Source: Nakamurella deserti (GTDB taxonomy: Bacteria > Actinomycetota > Actinomycetes > Mycobacteriales > Nakamurellaceae). Taken from it: a stretch of 64,000 bases of DNA. The notes beneath the pieces were generated by a model. The model saw only the letters and a program-made list of their open reading frames with translations. It searched no databases and was not told where the DNA came from. The stretch spans positions 1,178,001 through 1,242,000 of the forward strand of contig NZ_QCXS01000002.1 of the NCBI RefSeq assembly GCF_003260015.1, in the 5' to 3' direction. Below are positions 1 through 8,550 of the stretch, piece by piece; position 1 is the first letter of the stretch, and the number at the start of each line of letters is the position of its first letter. A program made the translations under genes and the position numbers.

Positions 1-799
1 TGCCGAGTCCGGTGGACGACGCCGAACCGGCCTGGGCGATGATCATGATGCCGGCGACCGAGGCGAACAGGCCGGACAGCGCGAACGCCACGACCTTCAG
101 CGCCCGGGTGCGGATACCGGAGAACAGCGCACCGGTCTCGTTGAGGCCCACCGCGGTGAGGCTCTGCCCGAGGACGGTGAAGCGGAGCACCGCCCACATC
201 ACCACCGCCAGGATCACCCCGACCCAGAACGCCGTCACCAGCGTGCCGATGGCCGAGCCGAAGAGCGGCGTCAGCAGGCTGGTGTCGTCGGCGTAGACGG
301 TGGTCTTGTCGCTGATGATCAGCGAGGCGGCCTGCAGGATGCCGAGGGTGCCCAGGGTGAGCGCGAAGCTCGGGACCTGGAAGAACGCCACCAGGAAGCC
401 GTTGACGGCGCCGATGAGCACGCCGAGGACGATGACCACGACGATGCCCGCGGCGCCCATCGGACCGAGCGTCTTCGCCAGCACGATGGCCGACAGCAGG
501 GCGATGGCCGCGTTGGACAGGTCGATCGAACCGACGTGCAGGACGAGTCCCTGCCCGAGGGCGACGAGCAGGATCGCCGTGGCCTGGGTCGCCACGATCG
601 CCAGGCCGTTTCCGCCCAGGAAGGCCGGTCGCAGGATGGCGACAAGAGCCAGCAGGACGATGAAGACGGCCAGCGGTCCGGCGGAGGCCCACAGGTCGAT
701 CAGGCGCCAGCGCCGCTGCCGCTCGCCCGACGGGGGAGCCGCGGTCTTCGTGCTGCCGGTGGGGACGTGCGGACTGGTGACTGCGGGGGGCTGGGTCAT
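1..799 (-). CDS. ribose-type ABC transporter permease (partial at window edge)
   Basis: This is an inner-membrane permease of the RbsC/BPD_transp_2 family, part of a sugar importer. It is the last gene of the operon that starts at 4644. About 266 residues lie in the window and the C-terminus runs off the left edge. After a cytoplasmic head of about 30 residues come successive hydrophobic segments, with VGSIDLSNAAIALLSA matching the family motif that follows TM2 (usually G.IDLSVG). The ATG at 799 is one base after the TGA of the ATPase gene, so the two are translationally coupled. It is the second permease of the operon, so the channel is probably a heterodimer with the product of 2360-3391. 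The sugar is unknown. Confidence 0.9.
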   Translation of the reverse strand, partial: MTQPPAVTSPHVPTGSTKTAAPPSGERQRRWRLIDLWASAGPLAVFIVLLALVAILRPAFLGGNGLAIVATQATAILLVALGQGLVLHVGSIDLSNAAIALLSAIVLAKTLGPMGAAGIVVVIVLGVLIGAVNGFLVAFFQVPSFALTLGTLGILQAASLIISDKTTVYADDTSLLTPLFGSAIGTLVTAFWVGVILAVVMWAVLRFTVLGQSLTAVGLNETGALFSGIRTRALKVVAFALSGLFASVAGIMIIAQAGSASSTGLG

Positions 800-800
800 C

Positions 801-2363
801 TCACACCATCTTCTCGAGCAGGTCGAGGGTCGTCGGGGTGTCCTTGGTCAGGTCGAAGCGGGCGGTGACCTCGCCGTCCCGCAGGACCAGCACGTCGTCG
901 CCCATCTCGAGGGCTTCCTCGAGCGTGTCGGCGAGCAGGATGACCGCGGCGCCGTTGTCCCGGGCGGCGCGGATCTGCTCGTTCACGGTCTCGGCCGCCC
1001 CCGGGTCCAGGCCGCGCAGCGGGTGGTCCAGGATCAGCAGTTGCAGGGACTCCGACTGCAGCCACTTGGCCATGACGACCTTCTGCTGGTTGCCGCCGGA
1101 GAATCGGCCCAGGTGCAGCTTGATGTCGTTGGGCCGCACGTCGAGCCGGTCGAACCACTCGCGCGCGAGGGTGGCCTGCGAGCGGCGGTTCAGCAGGAAC
1201 TTCGAGCCCTTGCCGGTGCGGGCGAGGGTGAGGTTCTCCGCGGAGTTGAAGCCGCCGACCATGCCCTCGACCTTGCGTTCCGCCGGGACGTAGGCCATGC
1301 CGGCGCGGGTGGCCTTGGCCGTCGACCACGACCGGAGCGTCTGCCCCCGGTAGCGGACCTCGCCCGAGTCGAACGGCTCGGCGCCGAAGACGGCTCGCAC
1401 CAGCGACTCCCGTCCGGATCCGAGAGTGCCGACCATGGCGACGCAGTGGGCGGCGCGCAGGGAGAAACTGACGTCCTTGTACTCGCCCTTGCGGGTCAGG
1501 TTCGACACTTCGAGGAGCGTCTCGGAGCCGCCGGGCCGGTTGGCGTCCGAGTGCTTCCTGGCCTTGGCCGCGTGGCCGATCATCAGCTTGAACAGGTCGT
1601 CCTCGGTGACGTCGCCGGTGGGCCGGTCGGCGACAATCTCGCCGTGGCGCATGACGATGATGCGGTCGCAGATGCGCCGGATCTCGTCGAGGCGGTGGGA
1701 GACGAAGATGACCGAACCGATCTCCTTCAGGGCGGCGATCTCGCGCTCGAGGATGGCGGTCTCGTTGCGCTCGAGCACGGCGGTGGGCTCGTCGAGGATG
1801 ACCAGGGGCGAGGTGTGGGCGATCTCGTCCACCCGCAGGGCCCGGGCGATCTCCACCATCTGGCGGTCCACGAACGACAGGTCGCCGACGATGGAGCGCG
1901 GGTCGATGTCGGCGCCGACCTTGGCCAGCACCTGGGTCGCCTCCCGGTTCAGCTGACCCCAGCGGTACCAGCCGAAGCGGGTGGCGTTGTCCGACGACGA
2001 CAGGGCGTTCATCGCGATGTTCTCGGCCACGGACAGGTTGGTCAGCAGCGACTGCTCCTGATGCACCACCCCGAAGCCGGCCGCCGCGGCGTCCTGCGGG
2101 CGGCGGAACCGCACCTGCCGGCCGTGCACCTCCATGGTTCCGGAATCGGGCTCGTGCAGGCCGGACAGGATCTTGAGCAGGGTGGACTTGCCGGCGCCGT
2201 TCTCACCGATCAGCCCGATGACCTGGTTGCGCGGGATCTCGAACGACACGTTCTTGACCGCGGTGACCGGGCCGAACGACTTGGTGATGCCGGTGAGCCG
2301 GAGCGCCGGGGCGTTCGCCGGGGCGGCGTCGCGGGTGCTGGACACGCTGTTGGCCTTGGTCAT
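801..2363 (-). CDS. sugar ABC transporter ATP-binding protein (RbsA/MglA type, double NBD)
   Basis: This 520-residue cytoplasmic ATPase powers the sugar importer. It has two nucleotide-binding domains, as in RbsA/MglA. The N-terminal NBD has Walker A GENGAGKST near residue 53 and Walker B VILDEPTAVL, but a degenerate signature (LSFVDRQM instead of LSGGQ). The C-terminal NBD has a degenerate Walker A (GSGRES) but a good signature, FSGGNQQKVVMAKWL. This split of function is usual in the family. The start overlaps the permease stop by 4 bp (2360-2363), and the next permease begins one base after its own stop. Confidence 0.95.
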   Translation of the reverse strand: MTKANSVSSTRDAAPANAPALRLTGITKSFGPVTAVKNVSFEIPRNQVIGLIGENGAGKSTLLKILSGLHEPDSGTMEVHGRQVRFRRPQDAAAAGFGVVHQEQSLLTNLSVAENIAMNALSSSDNATRFGWYRWGQLNREATQVLAKVGADIDPRSIVGDLSFVDRQMVEIARALRVDEIAHTSPLVILDEPTAVLERNETAILEREIAALKEIGSVIFVSHRLDEIRRICDRIIVMRHGEIVADRPTGDVTEDDLFKLMIGHAAKARKHSDANRPGGSETLLEVSNLTRKGEYKDVSFSLRAAHCVAMVGTLGSGRESLVRAVFGAEPFDSGEVRYRGQTLRSWSTAKATRAGMAYVPAERKVEGMVGGFNSAENLTLARTGKGSKFLLNRRSQATLAREWFDRLDVRPNDIKLHLGRFSGGNQQKVVMAKWLQSESLQLLILDHPLRGLDPGAAETVNEQIRAARDNGAAVILLADTLEEALEMGDDVLVLRDGEVTARFDLTKDTPTTLDLLEKMV

Positions 2364-3391
2364 TTCATGATCCTCAGTCGATTCCGCTGCGGCCAGGCCG
2401 CGACGATGATGGCCACGATCAGGACGGCACCGGACACGCCGGACTGCACGCTGGAGTCCACTCCGGACAGGATCAGCCCGTTGGTCAGCACGGTGAGCAT
2501 CAGCACGCCGAGCATCGTGCGCAGCACGCCGCCCTTGCCGCCGCCGAGGGAGGTGCCGCCGATGACGACGGCGGCCACGGTCACGAACAGGACGCCACCG
2601 CCGACGCCCGGGCTACCGAGACCCAGCCGCATGGTGGCGAGGATGCCGGCGATACCGGTGCAGGCGCCGGCGAGGGCGAAGATGTACAACTTGATGCGGT
2701 TGACCGCGATGCCGTTGCTGCGGGCGACGTCCTCGTTGTCGCCGATGGCGTAGGCGGAGCGACCGAGCTTGGTGTAGCGGGAGATGACCCACCCGACGGC
2801 CACGACGACGACGGCCAGCCAGAACGAGTGCGGCAGGCCGATGAAGTTCGTGTTGGCCCACGCCTTGATGCTGTTGTCGGGCAGCTGCGGGATGGTCTCG
2901 GTACCGAAGAGCACCGTGCCCACGCCCAGACCGACGAACCAGAAGCCGAGCGTCACGATGAACGACGGCACCTTGAGCTTGGTGTGGATCAGGCCGGCGA
3001 TCATCCCGAGCACCGCGCCGACGGCGATGCCGACCACGAAGGCGCCGGCGCCGAGGTCGGCGGACCCGCGGCTGTTCGCGGTGGTGAGGATGAAGGCCAT
3101 GCCGGCGGCACCCATCAGACCCTCGACCGACAGGTCGATGGCGCCCATCAGCACCACCAGGGTGGCTCCCACCCCGACGATCAGGGGGGTCGCGGCCTGG
3201 TCGAGGATCGTGCGGATGTTGCCGATGCTGAGGAACGTGCTCGGGTTGATCAGCGCGAAGACGACGATCAGGACGACCAGGGCGCCCAGCTCGCCCAGAC
3301 TCCGCAGCTCGAACCGGCGGTGCTTCGCCGGGGACGGCCGGCCCGTGGGCAGGCTCTGCCCAGGTCGGTCCTGGGTGATCTGGTTCGCCAT
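2360..3391 (-). CDS. sugar ABC transporter permease (RbsC family)
   Basis: This 343-residue integral membrane protein has about ten hydrophobic segments after a 30-residue cytoplasmic N-terminus. MGAIDLSVEGLMGAAG matches the RbsC/XylH family motif. It forms the importer channel with the permease at 1-799. The gene follows the binding protein after a 116-base gap that holds a strong hairpin, and it overlaps the ATPase by 4 bp. The ATG at 3391 has an AGAAAG purine run upstream. Confidence 0.93.
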   Translation of the reverse strand: MANQITQDRPGQSLPTGRPSPAKHRRFELRSLGELGALVVLIVVFALINPSTFLSIGNIRTILDQAATPLIVGVGATLVVLMGAIDLSVEGLMGAAGMAFILTTANSRGSADLGAGAFVVGIAVGAVLGMIAGLIHTKLKVPSFIVTLGFWFVGLGVGTVLFGTETIPQLPDNSIKAWANTNFIGLPHSFWLAVVVVAVGWVISRYTKLGRSAYAIGDNEDVARSNGIAVNRIKLYIFALAGACTGIAGILATMRLGLGSPGVGGGVLFVTVAAVVIGGTSLGGGKGGVLRTMLGVLMLTVLTNGLILSGVDSSVQSGVSGAVLIVAIIVAAWPQRNRLRIMK

Positions 3392-3468
3392 TGAACTTTC
3401 TCCGATCGTGGAGGGTGATGAGGCGGTGGCACACGACGGCGGTACGGGGTCGGCACCACCGGGCCGGT

Positions 3469-3498
3469 GGGCGGCGCGGCCCGGTGGCCGCGCCGCCC
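3469..3498 (-). terminator. intercistronic hairpin after the binding-protein gene
   Basis: A perfect 13-bp stem (GGGCGGCGCGGCC, loop CGGT, then the exact complement) lies between the binding-protein stop (3508) and the permease start (3391). There is no U-tract. In binding-protein operons such hairpins usually give partial termination or protect the 3' end, so that binding protein is made in excess over membrane parts. That role is inferred here. Confidence 0.6.
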
Positions 3499-3507
3499 GT
3501 CAACGCG

Positions 3508-4644
3508 TCAGGACGGCAGCTTCTCCGGGCCCTGGCCGACCAGCGGCGTCGGGTCGACGCTCCACGGGTCACCCTTGGCGACGAGGGTGTCGACCCAGCC
3601 GGCGACGTCGCTGTCCCACTTCGTGTACTCCTCGAAGTTGGACGGGGTCACGCAGGCCAGCTTGAACAGGCTGTCGCGCTTCTCCGGAGGCAGCGTCGAG
3701 GGGTCGATCTTGCCGGTGGCCGCCAGGTAGGCGGTGTACAAACCGATCGAGGCGGCCATGAAGCCACGGTGGAAGGTCTCGCCCACCACGGGGGAGTTCG
3801 GCTCCTTCATCATGTCGACCACCGGCGGGTACAGGCCGTCGGAGACGAACTTGATGTCGTTGTAGAGGCCGGCGTTCTTGGCCGCGTTGGTGGCGCCGAT
3901 GATCATCGCGTCGTCGGCGGCCCAGATGCCGTCGACCTGGTCCGGGTACTTCGTCAGCAGGCTCTGGGTCACCGAGAGGCCCTGCTGCGGGTCCCAGTTC
4001 GCCGACTGGACCTCGAGGAGCTTGATGTCCGGGAACTCCTTCAGGCCCTCCTTGAACCCGGCGACGCGGGTCTGCGAGGTGGTGGAGTCCTCGACACCGG
4101 CCAGGCCGATGACGTTGCCCTTGCCGCCGAGGCTCTCGCCCAGCGCCTTGGCGTTGCACTTGCCGCTCTCGACGCCGGAGTACTTCTGGAAGGCGACGAA
4201 GTTGTTCCCGACGTCGGCCGGGCTGAGGTTGTCCGGCTTGTTCCACCAGACGACGACGTAGCCGCCGGCGGCCTTGACGGCGTTCACGATGGTCGGGGCG
4301 TCGGAGCTGGCGACCGTGTTGACCATGAGGGCGACCTTCTTGCCCTGGGCGAGGATGGCCTGGATCTTGGAGATCTCGGTCTGGCTGCTGCCGGCCGAGT
4401 CCACGATCTGGACCTCGACGCCGAGCTTCTTGCCCAGCGCCTGGGCGCCCTCGATCATCGAGGCCATGTAGGGGTTGGTCGTGTTGATGACCGACGCCAC
4501 GAGAACGAGATCGTCGTTGGCGATGGGGGCCTGGCTGGTGCCCCCGCCGCCGGCGGCAGTGGTGGAGCAGGCCGCGGTGGTGGCCAACACAGCGACCGCC
4601 ACGGCGGCGGCGACGCGCTGGCGGAGACTTCTGGTGCGGAACAT
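3508..4644 (-). CDS. sugar ABC transporter substrate-binding lipoprotein
   Basis: This periplasmic-binding-protein-like I family lipoprotein (Peripla_BP_4, RbsB-like) has about 378 residues. A signal peptide ends in the lipobox TAAC, with the acylated Cys near residue 26, followed by a Gly/Thr/Ser-rich linker. The body has the typical start NDDLVLVASVINTTNPYMASM and the alternating Rossmann-like pattern. I chose the ATG at 4644 because AAAGGAG sits 5 bases upstream; an ATG at 4662 would place that site inside the gene. It is the first gene of the four-gene operon. The ligand cannot be read from sequence, and the adjacent epoxide hydrolase and keto-acid lyase suggest an uncommon carbon source. 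Confidence 0.92.
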   Translation of the reverse strand: MFRTRSLRQRVAAAVAVAVLATTAACSTTAAGGGGTSQAPIANDDLVLVASVINTTNPYMASMIEGAQALGKKLGVEVQIVDSAGSSQTEISKIQAILAQGKKVALMVNTVASSDAPTIVNAVKAAGGYVVVWWNKPDNLSPADVGNNFVAFQKYSGVESGKCNAKALGESLGGKGNVIGLAGVEDSTTSQTRVAGFKEGLKEFPDIKLLEVQSANWDPQQGLSVTQSLLTKYPDQVDGIWAADDAMIIGATNAAKNAGLYNDIKFVSDGLYPPVVDMMKEPNSPVVGETFHRGFMAASIGLYTAYLAATGKIDPSTLPPEKRDSLFKLACVTPSNFEEYTKWDSDVAGWVDTLVAKGDPWSVDPTPLVGQGPEKLPS

Positions 4645-4699
4645 CGTGACTCCTTTGTCCAATGCCGGGGTTGTGCCCAGAGGGGCGAGACGGCGGTGA

Positions 4700-4713
4700 T
4701 GAATAGTTATTCA
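4700..4713. promoter_or_regulatory. 14-bp palindromic operator candidate upstream of the sugar ABC operon
   Basis: TGAATAGTTATTCA (half-sites TGAATA/TATTCA) lies 56 bases before the binding-protein start in a locally AT-rich stretch. The same pattern, TGAATA-N2-(T)ATTCA, recurs at 7271-7284 upstream of the keto-acid cleavage/epoxide hydrolase operon. The form resembles TetR-family operators such as the TGAATGA-type sites of Bacillus FadR. The regulator is not in the window. Confidence 0.6.
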
Positions 4714-4820
4714 CTCACTGCATCATGATGTGTTTAGTGTGGATCACATCGGCGGTCGCGTCAAGACCGGAATCGCGACCTGATCCGCAGGCCGCCCGGC
4801 ACCCTGGCCAGGACGACGAA

Positions 4821-4857
4821 CGGCGCGCCGGACGGGGACTCCCCGTCCGGCGCGCCG
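4821..4857 (-). terminator. terminator-like hairpin downstream of the epoxide hydrolase
   Basis: A 17-bp perfect stem (starting CGGCGCGCCGGACGGGG, loop ACT) lies about 65 bases past the epoxide hydrolase stop on the minus strand. It separates that operon from the sugar ABC operon. The stem is very GC-rich and no U-run is present, as is common in actinobacteria. Confidence 0.7.
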
Positions 4858-4923
4858 GCGTGCGGTCAGGGGCCGGCGACGTCGGCCGCGGACCCGGTCA
4901 GGTCACCGTGGGTGCACCCGAGG

Positions 4924-6168
4924 TCACCGGAAGGTGCGGAAGAAGTCCCGGACGTCGGTGACGTAGGTGTCGGGGACCTCCAGCGGCGCGAAGTGGCCGC
5001 CCTCGTCGTGCACGCGGTACTGCTGCAGGTTGAAGTAGCGCTCGGTCCACTTCCGCGGCGGCTTGTAGATCTCCCCGGGGTAGATGGCGACGGCGGTGGG
5101 GGCCCCGACCACCGGGAAGCGGTCGTGCGAGGGCGACCACGGGTTGTTGCGGCACTCCCAGTAGTACCGCGACGACGTGCCACCGGTGTTGGTCAGGAAG
5201 TAGACCGCCGCGGTGGTGACGAGATCCTCTTTGGGCCAGACCTTCTCGAAGGCCTCGGTGCCGGTGCCGCGTTCGGCGAGCCCCCAGAAGTAGCGCTTCT
5301 CGGTGATCCAGGCCAGTTGCCCCGCGGGCGAATCGGCGAACAGCGACGCCAGGGTCTGCGGCTTGGTCAGCTGCATCTCGCCGTAGCCGCTCTCGTTCTC
5401 GACGAAGAGTTTGCCGCGCTCGAACCAGCCCTCCTCGCCCTCGCCGTACTCGCTCTCCGCCGGCAGCCCCAGCACCGGGTCGAACTCGACGTCGGCCGGC
5501 TTGTCGGGGTGCTCGAAGAGGTAATGGCTCATCTGGGCGGCGAAGTGGGTGTAGATGCCGAAGACGTCGGCCTCGTACTTGTGCCCGTGCTGCTGGGTGA
5601 CCAGCGCGCCCCAGTCGCCACCGGCGACGGCGTACTTCTCGTATCCGAGAACCTCCTTCATCAGGGTGTTCTCGAGGTCGGCCGTCGTCCACCAGTTCCA
5701 GCCGGTCTCGGTCAACGGCGAGGAGAAGCCGTAGCCGGGCAGCGAGATCAGCACGACGTCGAACACGTCCTTCGGGTCACCGCCGTGGGCGGCCGGGTCG
5801 GTCAGCGGCCCGATCACCTTGCGCAGGTCCCAGAACGTCCAGGGCCAGCCGTGGTGGATGAGCAGCGGCATCGGAGCCGGCCCGCCCTCGACCTGCTTGC
5901 CCTTGACGTGGATGAAGTGCAGCGGGACACCCATCAGGTCGACCTTGAAGTGCGGCAGCTCGTTCATCCGGCGCTCGACGTCGCGCCAGTCGTACTCGTT
6001 GAGCCAGTAGTCGACCATCTGCTTGTGGTAGGCGGTGTTGTAGCCGTACCGCCAGTCGTCGTTGGCGAAGTCCTGAGGGAAGCGGGTGCGGCGCAGCCGC
6101 TCGTTCATGTCATCGAGATCGGCCTGTGGGATGGCGATCTCGAACTGCTCGACGTGGTAGTCGGTCAT
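4924..6168 (-). CDS. epoxide hydrolase (EHN-type alpha/beta hydrolase)
   Basis: This 414-residue soluble enzyme is predicted to open an epoxide to a diol. An EHN (epoxide hydrolase N-terminal) domain covers about residues 5-115. The alpha/beta hydrolase fold follows: oxyanion motif HGWP at 106-109, nucleophile Asp185 in GGDWG, and general-base His392 in EGGHF. The length is typical for the family. It lies 39 bases after the BKACE-type gene and probably shares its operon, with a terminator hairpin behind it. The substrate is unknown. Pairing with a keto-acid cleavage enzyme and a sugar-type importer is unusual and suggests a dedicated catabolic route. Confidence 0.9.
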   Translation of the reverse strand: MTDYHVEQFEIAIPQADLDDMNERLRRTRFPQDFANDDWRYGYNTAYHKQMVDYWLNEYDWRDVERRMNELPHFKVDLMGVPLHFIHVKGKQVEGGPAPMPLLIHHGWPWTFWDLRKVIGPLTDPAAHGGDPKDVFDVVLISLPGYGFSSPLTETGWNWWTTADLENTLMKEVLGYEKYAVAGGDWGALVTQQHGHKYEADVFGIYTHFAAQMSHYLFEHPDKPADVEFDPVLGLPAESEYGEGEEGWFERGKLFVENESGYGEMQLTKPQTLASLFADSPAGQLAWITEKRYFWGLAERGTGTEAFEKVWPKEDLVTTAAVYFLTNTGGTSSRYYWECRNNPWSPSHDRFPVVGAPTAVAIYPGEIYKPPRKWTERYFNLQQYRVHDEGGHFAPLEVPDTYVTDVRDFFRTFR

Positions 6169-6207
6169 CGTCGACCTTTCTGTGGGAACCGGATGCGAGG
6201 GGAGTTC

Positions 6208-7155
6208 TCAGCTCAGCTGGTACAGCGCGCGCGCCTCGTCGTGGGTCGCGATGGGACGGCCGACCTCGCGGGCGATCTCCTGGGCCTGCTGCAGCAGTTC
6301 GAGGTTGGTCGGGTTGCGGGCCGGGTCGTAGAACAGCTCCAGGCCGGTCTTGATGTGCCCGCCGAGCTCGATGGCCCGGCGGAGGATGGTGGTGTCGTCG
6401 AGCGCGCCCTGACCCCAGATCGAGATGTACCAGGGGTGGCGCACCCGGGCCTCCTCGATCATGTGCAGGTAGTAGTACAGACTCTCCAGACTGGGCTTCA
6501 TGCCGTTGGTGCCGATCGGCTCGGTCGCGGTCAGGCCGTAGTCGCCGATCAGGTAGAAGTCCCACATCGAGCCCGGCGTGGACAGCCCGCGGTTGACGTA
6601 GTGCATCGCGTGCCGCAGGTGACCGGGTTCGTACACCCCGTACACCATGGGGATGTTGCGCTCGCGGAGCATCTTCCACTGGCTGGCGACCCGCTGGTAG
6701 TTGAAGCCGAATTCCGGCCCCGACAGGTAGCCCTCGTCGTCGACCTCGGTCGCGAACAGCGTGAGACCGGTGTCCACACAGGCGATCCGCGCGTTGGCGT
6801 GGTCGTTGAGGTACATCACGTGCTCGAGGCCGTTCTCGTCGGGGAGCAGCCGCAGGTTGTTGCACGTGGTGGGGTACCAGGTGATGTCGGGGTGCTTGGC
6901 GAGGACCTTGTCCCAGGTCCGCATGTAGTCCTTGAACGCGTTCTCACCCAGCAGGTCGAAGCTGGTGTTGTGGGCGTGGATCGCGCCGGCCCCCGCCTCC
7001 CAGCACCGGATGGCGTCCTCGGCGATCTCCTCGTAGGTGGTCGGGGTGTTGGGGTTCATCTCCTTCGTACGGACCCCGTTGATGTGGGACTCGATGACCA
7101 CGGGCGAGTCCCAGGTGGGCAACATGTCGGCGTACTTGTCCAAAGCGGTGACCAC
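6208..7155 (-). CDS. beta-keto acid cleavage enzyme family protein (BKACE, formerly DUF849)
   Basis: This 315-residue TIM-barrel protein belongs to the Zn-dependent BKACE family, whose members condense a beta-keto acid with acetyl-CoA and cleave it to an acyl-CoA plus acetoacetate. MNPNTPTTYEEIAEDA and AGAGAIHAHN (metal ligands His60 and His62) match the family pattern. The first strand, IESHINGVRTK, departs from the usual TGA..TK form. The start is GTG with GGAG five bases upstream. It is the first gene of the operon with the epoxide hydrolase, and an operator-like palindrome lies 116 bases upstream. The natural substrate is unknown. Confidence 0.85.
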   Translation of the reverse strand: MVTALDKYADMLPTWDSPVVIESHINGVRTKEMNPNTPTTYEEIAEDAIRCWEAGAGAIHAHNTSFDLLGENAFKDYMRTWDKVLAKHPDITWYPTTCNNLRLLPDENGLEHVMYLNDHANARIACVDTGLTLFATEVDDEGYLSGPEFGFNYQRVASQWKMLRERNIPMVYGVYEPGHLRHAMHYVNRGLSTPGSMWDFYLIGDYGLTATEPIGTNGMKPSLESLYYYLHMIEEARVRHPWYISIWGQGALDDTTILRRAIELGGHIKTGLELFYDPARNPTNLELLQQAQEIAREVGRPIATHDEARALYQLS

Positions 7156-7270
7156 GGTGTCTCCTGGCTGTCGACGAGCTGTCAGCTCCGCGGGTGTCCC
7201 GTGTCGTCGAGGGTTCCCGGGGAGTCGATCGTAGGCAGACGGATGCCGTTTTGGCTATCGACGCAGGCAC

Positions 7271-7284
7271 TGAATATTCATTCA
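7271..7284. promoter_or_regulatory. second copy of the 14-bp operator candidate
   Basis: TGAATATTCATTCA sits upstream of the BKACE/epoxide hydrolase operon and matches TGAATAGTTATTCA (4700-4713) in 12 of 14 positions, including both half-sites. Its flanks extend the dyad to CTGAAT/ATTCAG. Two matches before two neighbouring operons suggest a shared repressor. Confidence 0.6.
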
Positions 7285-7437
7285 GGACGGCTGTCCCGGG
7301 AGGCGCCGACCGCGTTGCCCTTGGAAGTACCCCGACGCCGGGGACATAGTCGCCGCACCCGGACGCACGCATCTCGTCGCCGGCGATCGACGCCGACACG
7401 GCGGACACCGAGTCGAGAGCGGGATTCGCGGAGGCGG

Positions 7438-7554
7438 AAGGCCCGGAGCTGGGAAGGCCCGCCGCTACAAGGGCCCGGAGCTACAGGGGCCCGGAGCTGC
7501 GAAGGTGCAGCGCTACGAAGGCGCGGGCTACGGAGGCCCGGAGGTACGAAGGCG
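7438..7554. repeat. seven degenerate 16-bp tandem repeats in a gene-free stretch
   Basis: The stretch 7285-7725 has no gene I can support. Inside it, 7438-7548 is seven head-to-tail units of 15-16 bp with the rough consensus AAGGCCCGGAGCTACG, followed by a partial eighth. The period is constant but not a multiple of three, so it is not a coding repeat. It lies downstream of the siderophore ATPase gene (stop 7726) and upstream of the BKACE operator. Confidence 0.75.
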
Positions 7555-7725
7555 ATATCTCCGGCGTCCGGTCGCCGGTGTACCGGCCGTCGCGTTCCGG
7601 CTGATGTCGGTGGGCCCGTCCAGCAGGAACCGGCCGGCGCCGAGCCTGCCGACGGGACCCCGACGAGGTCGGCGACCCCGCCGGCAGGCGCCCGGATCGT
7701 CCGGTGCCCGGTCCGGAGCGGGGGC

Positions 7726-8550
7726 TCAGAACGGGGCGGGCAGCGGTGCTCCGGTCATCCGGTGCCGGCCGATCGGCAGCATCAGCGGACGCCCGGACGT
7801 CGGGTCGACGATGACCTGGTTGGACAGCCCGAAGACCGCCCGCACCGTCTCCTCGGTGAGCACCGCGGCGGGCTCGCCGGCCGCATGGACCGTCCCGCCG
7901 GCCAGCGCGACCAGGTGGTCGGCGTAGCGGGCCGCCAGGTTCAGGTCGTGCAGCACCATCACGATCGTCGTGCCGCGGGCGTGGTTGAGGTCGGTCAGCA
8001 GGTCCAGCACCTCGATCTGGTGGCTGACGTCGAGGAACGTGGTCGGTTCGTCCAGCAGCAGCAGGTCGGTGTGCTGCGCCAGGGCCATCGCGATCCAGAC
8101 CCGCTGCCGCTGCCCGCCGGACAGTTCGTCGACGGGACGGTCGGCCAGCCCGGCGGTGGCGGTGGCGTCCAGGGCGGCGGCGACGGCCGCGTCGTCGGCG
8201 GCACTCCACCGCGCGAACATCCGCTGGTGCGGGTGGCGGCCCCGGCCGACGAGGTCGGCCACCGTGATGCCCTCCGGCGCGGTGGGGGACTGCGGCAGCA
8301 ACCCGAGCGTGCGGGCGAGCTGCTTGGCGGGAAGTCGGTGGACGTCACGCCCGTCCAGCACCACCCGGCCGCCGCGCGGTGCGAGCAGCCGCGACATCGA
8401 CCGCAGGAGCGTGGATTTGCCGCAGGCGTTGGCCCCGACGATGGCGGTGACCCGGCCCGGCGGCACCAGCAGGTCGAGTCCCTCGATGACGGTGTGCGGG
8501 CCGTACCCCAGGGTGAGGCCTTCGACGGCCAGGGTGTGGTCTGAGGTCAC
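7726..8550 (-). CDS. iron-siderophore ABC transporter ATP-binding protein (FepC type)
   Basis: This cytoplasmic ATPase of about 274 residues drives ferric-siderophore import. It has Walker A GANACGKST, signature LSGGQRQRVWIAMALAQ and Walker B LLLLDEPTTFLD, which is the FecE/FepC form. The GTG start at 8550 overlaps the upstream permease stop by 4 bp; the reading frame stays open further upstream, but that part lies inside the permease gene. It is the last gene of the operon that begins at 11822. Confidence 0.94.
   Translation of the reverse strand: MTSDHTLAVEGLTLGYGPHTVIEGLDLLVPPGRVTAIVGANACGKSTLLRSMSRLLAPRGGRVVLDGRDVHRLPAKQLARTLGLLPQSPTAPEGITVADLVGRGRHPHQRMFARWSAADDAAVAAALDATATAGLADRPVDELSGGQRQRVWIAMALAQHTDLLLLDEPTTFLDVSHQIEVLDLLTDLNHARGTTIVMVLHDLNLAARYADHLVALAGGTVHAAGEPAAVLTEETVRAVFGLSNQVIVDPTSGRPLMLPIGRHRMTGAPLPAPF

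Noticed and set aside
300-2753. A long plus-strand open frame opposite the sugar ABC genes
   Set aside because: It is a compositional shadow: the minus strand encodes clear permease and ATPase motifs, and the plus translation is Arg/Val/Asp-rich without domains.
4912-8544. A 1210-residue plus-strand open frame
   Set aside because: It lies opposite the epoxide hydrolase, BKACE and FepC-type genes and crosses their intergenic regions; high GC removes stop codons from antisense frames.
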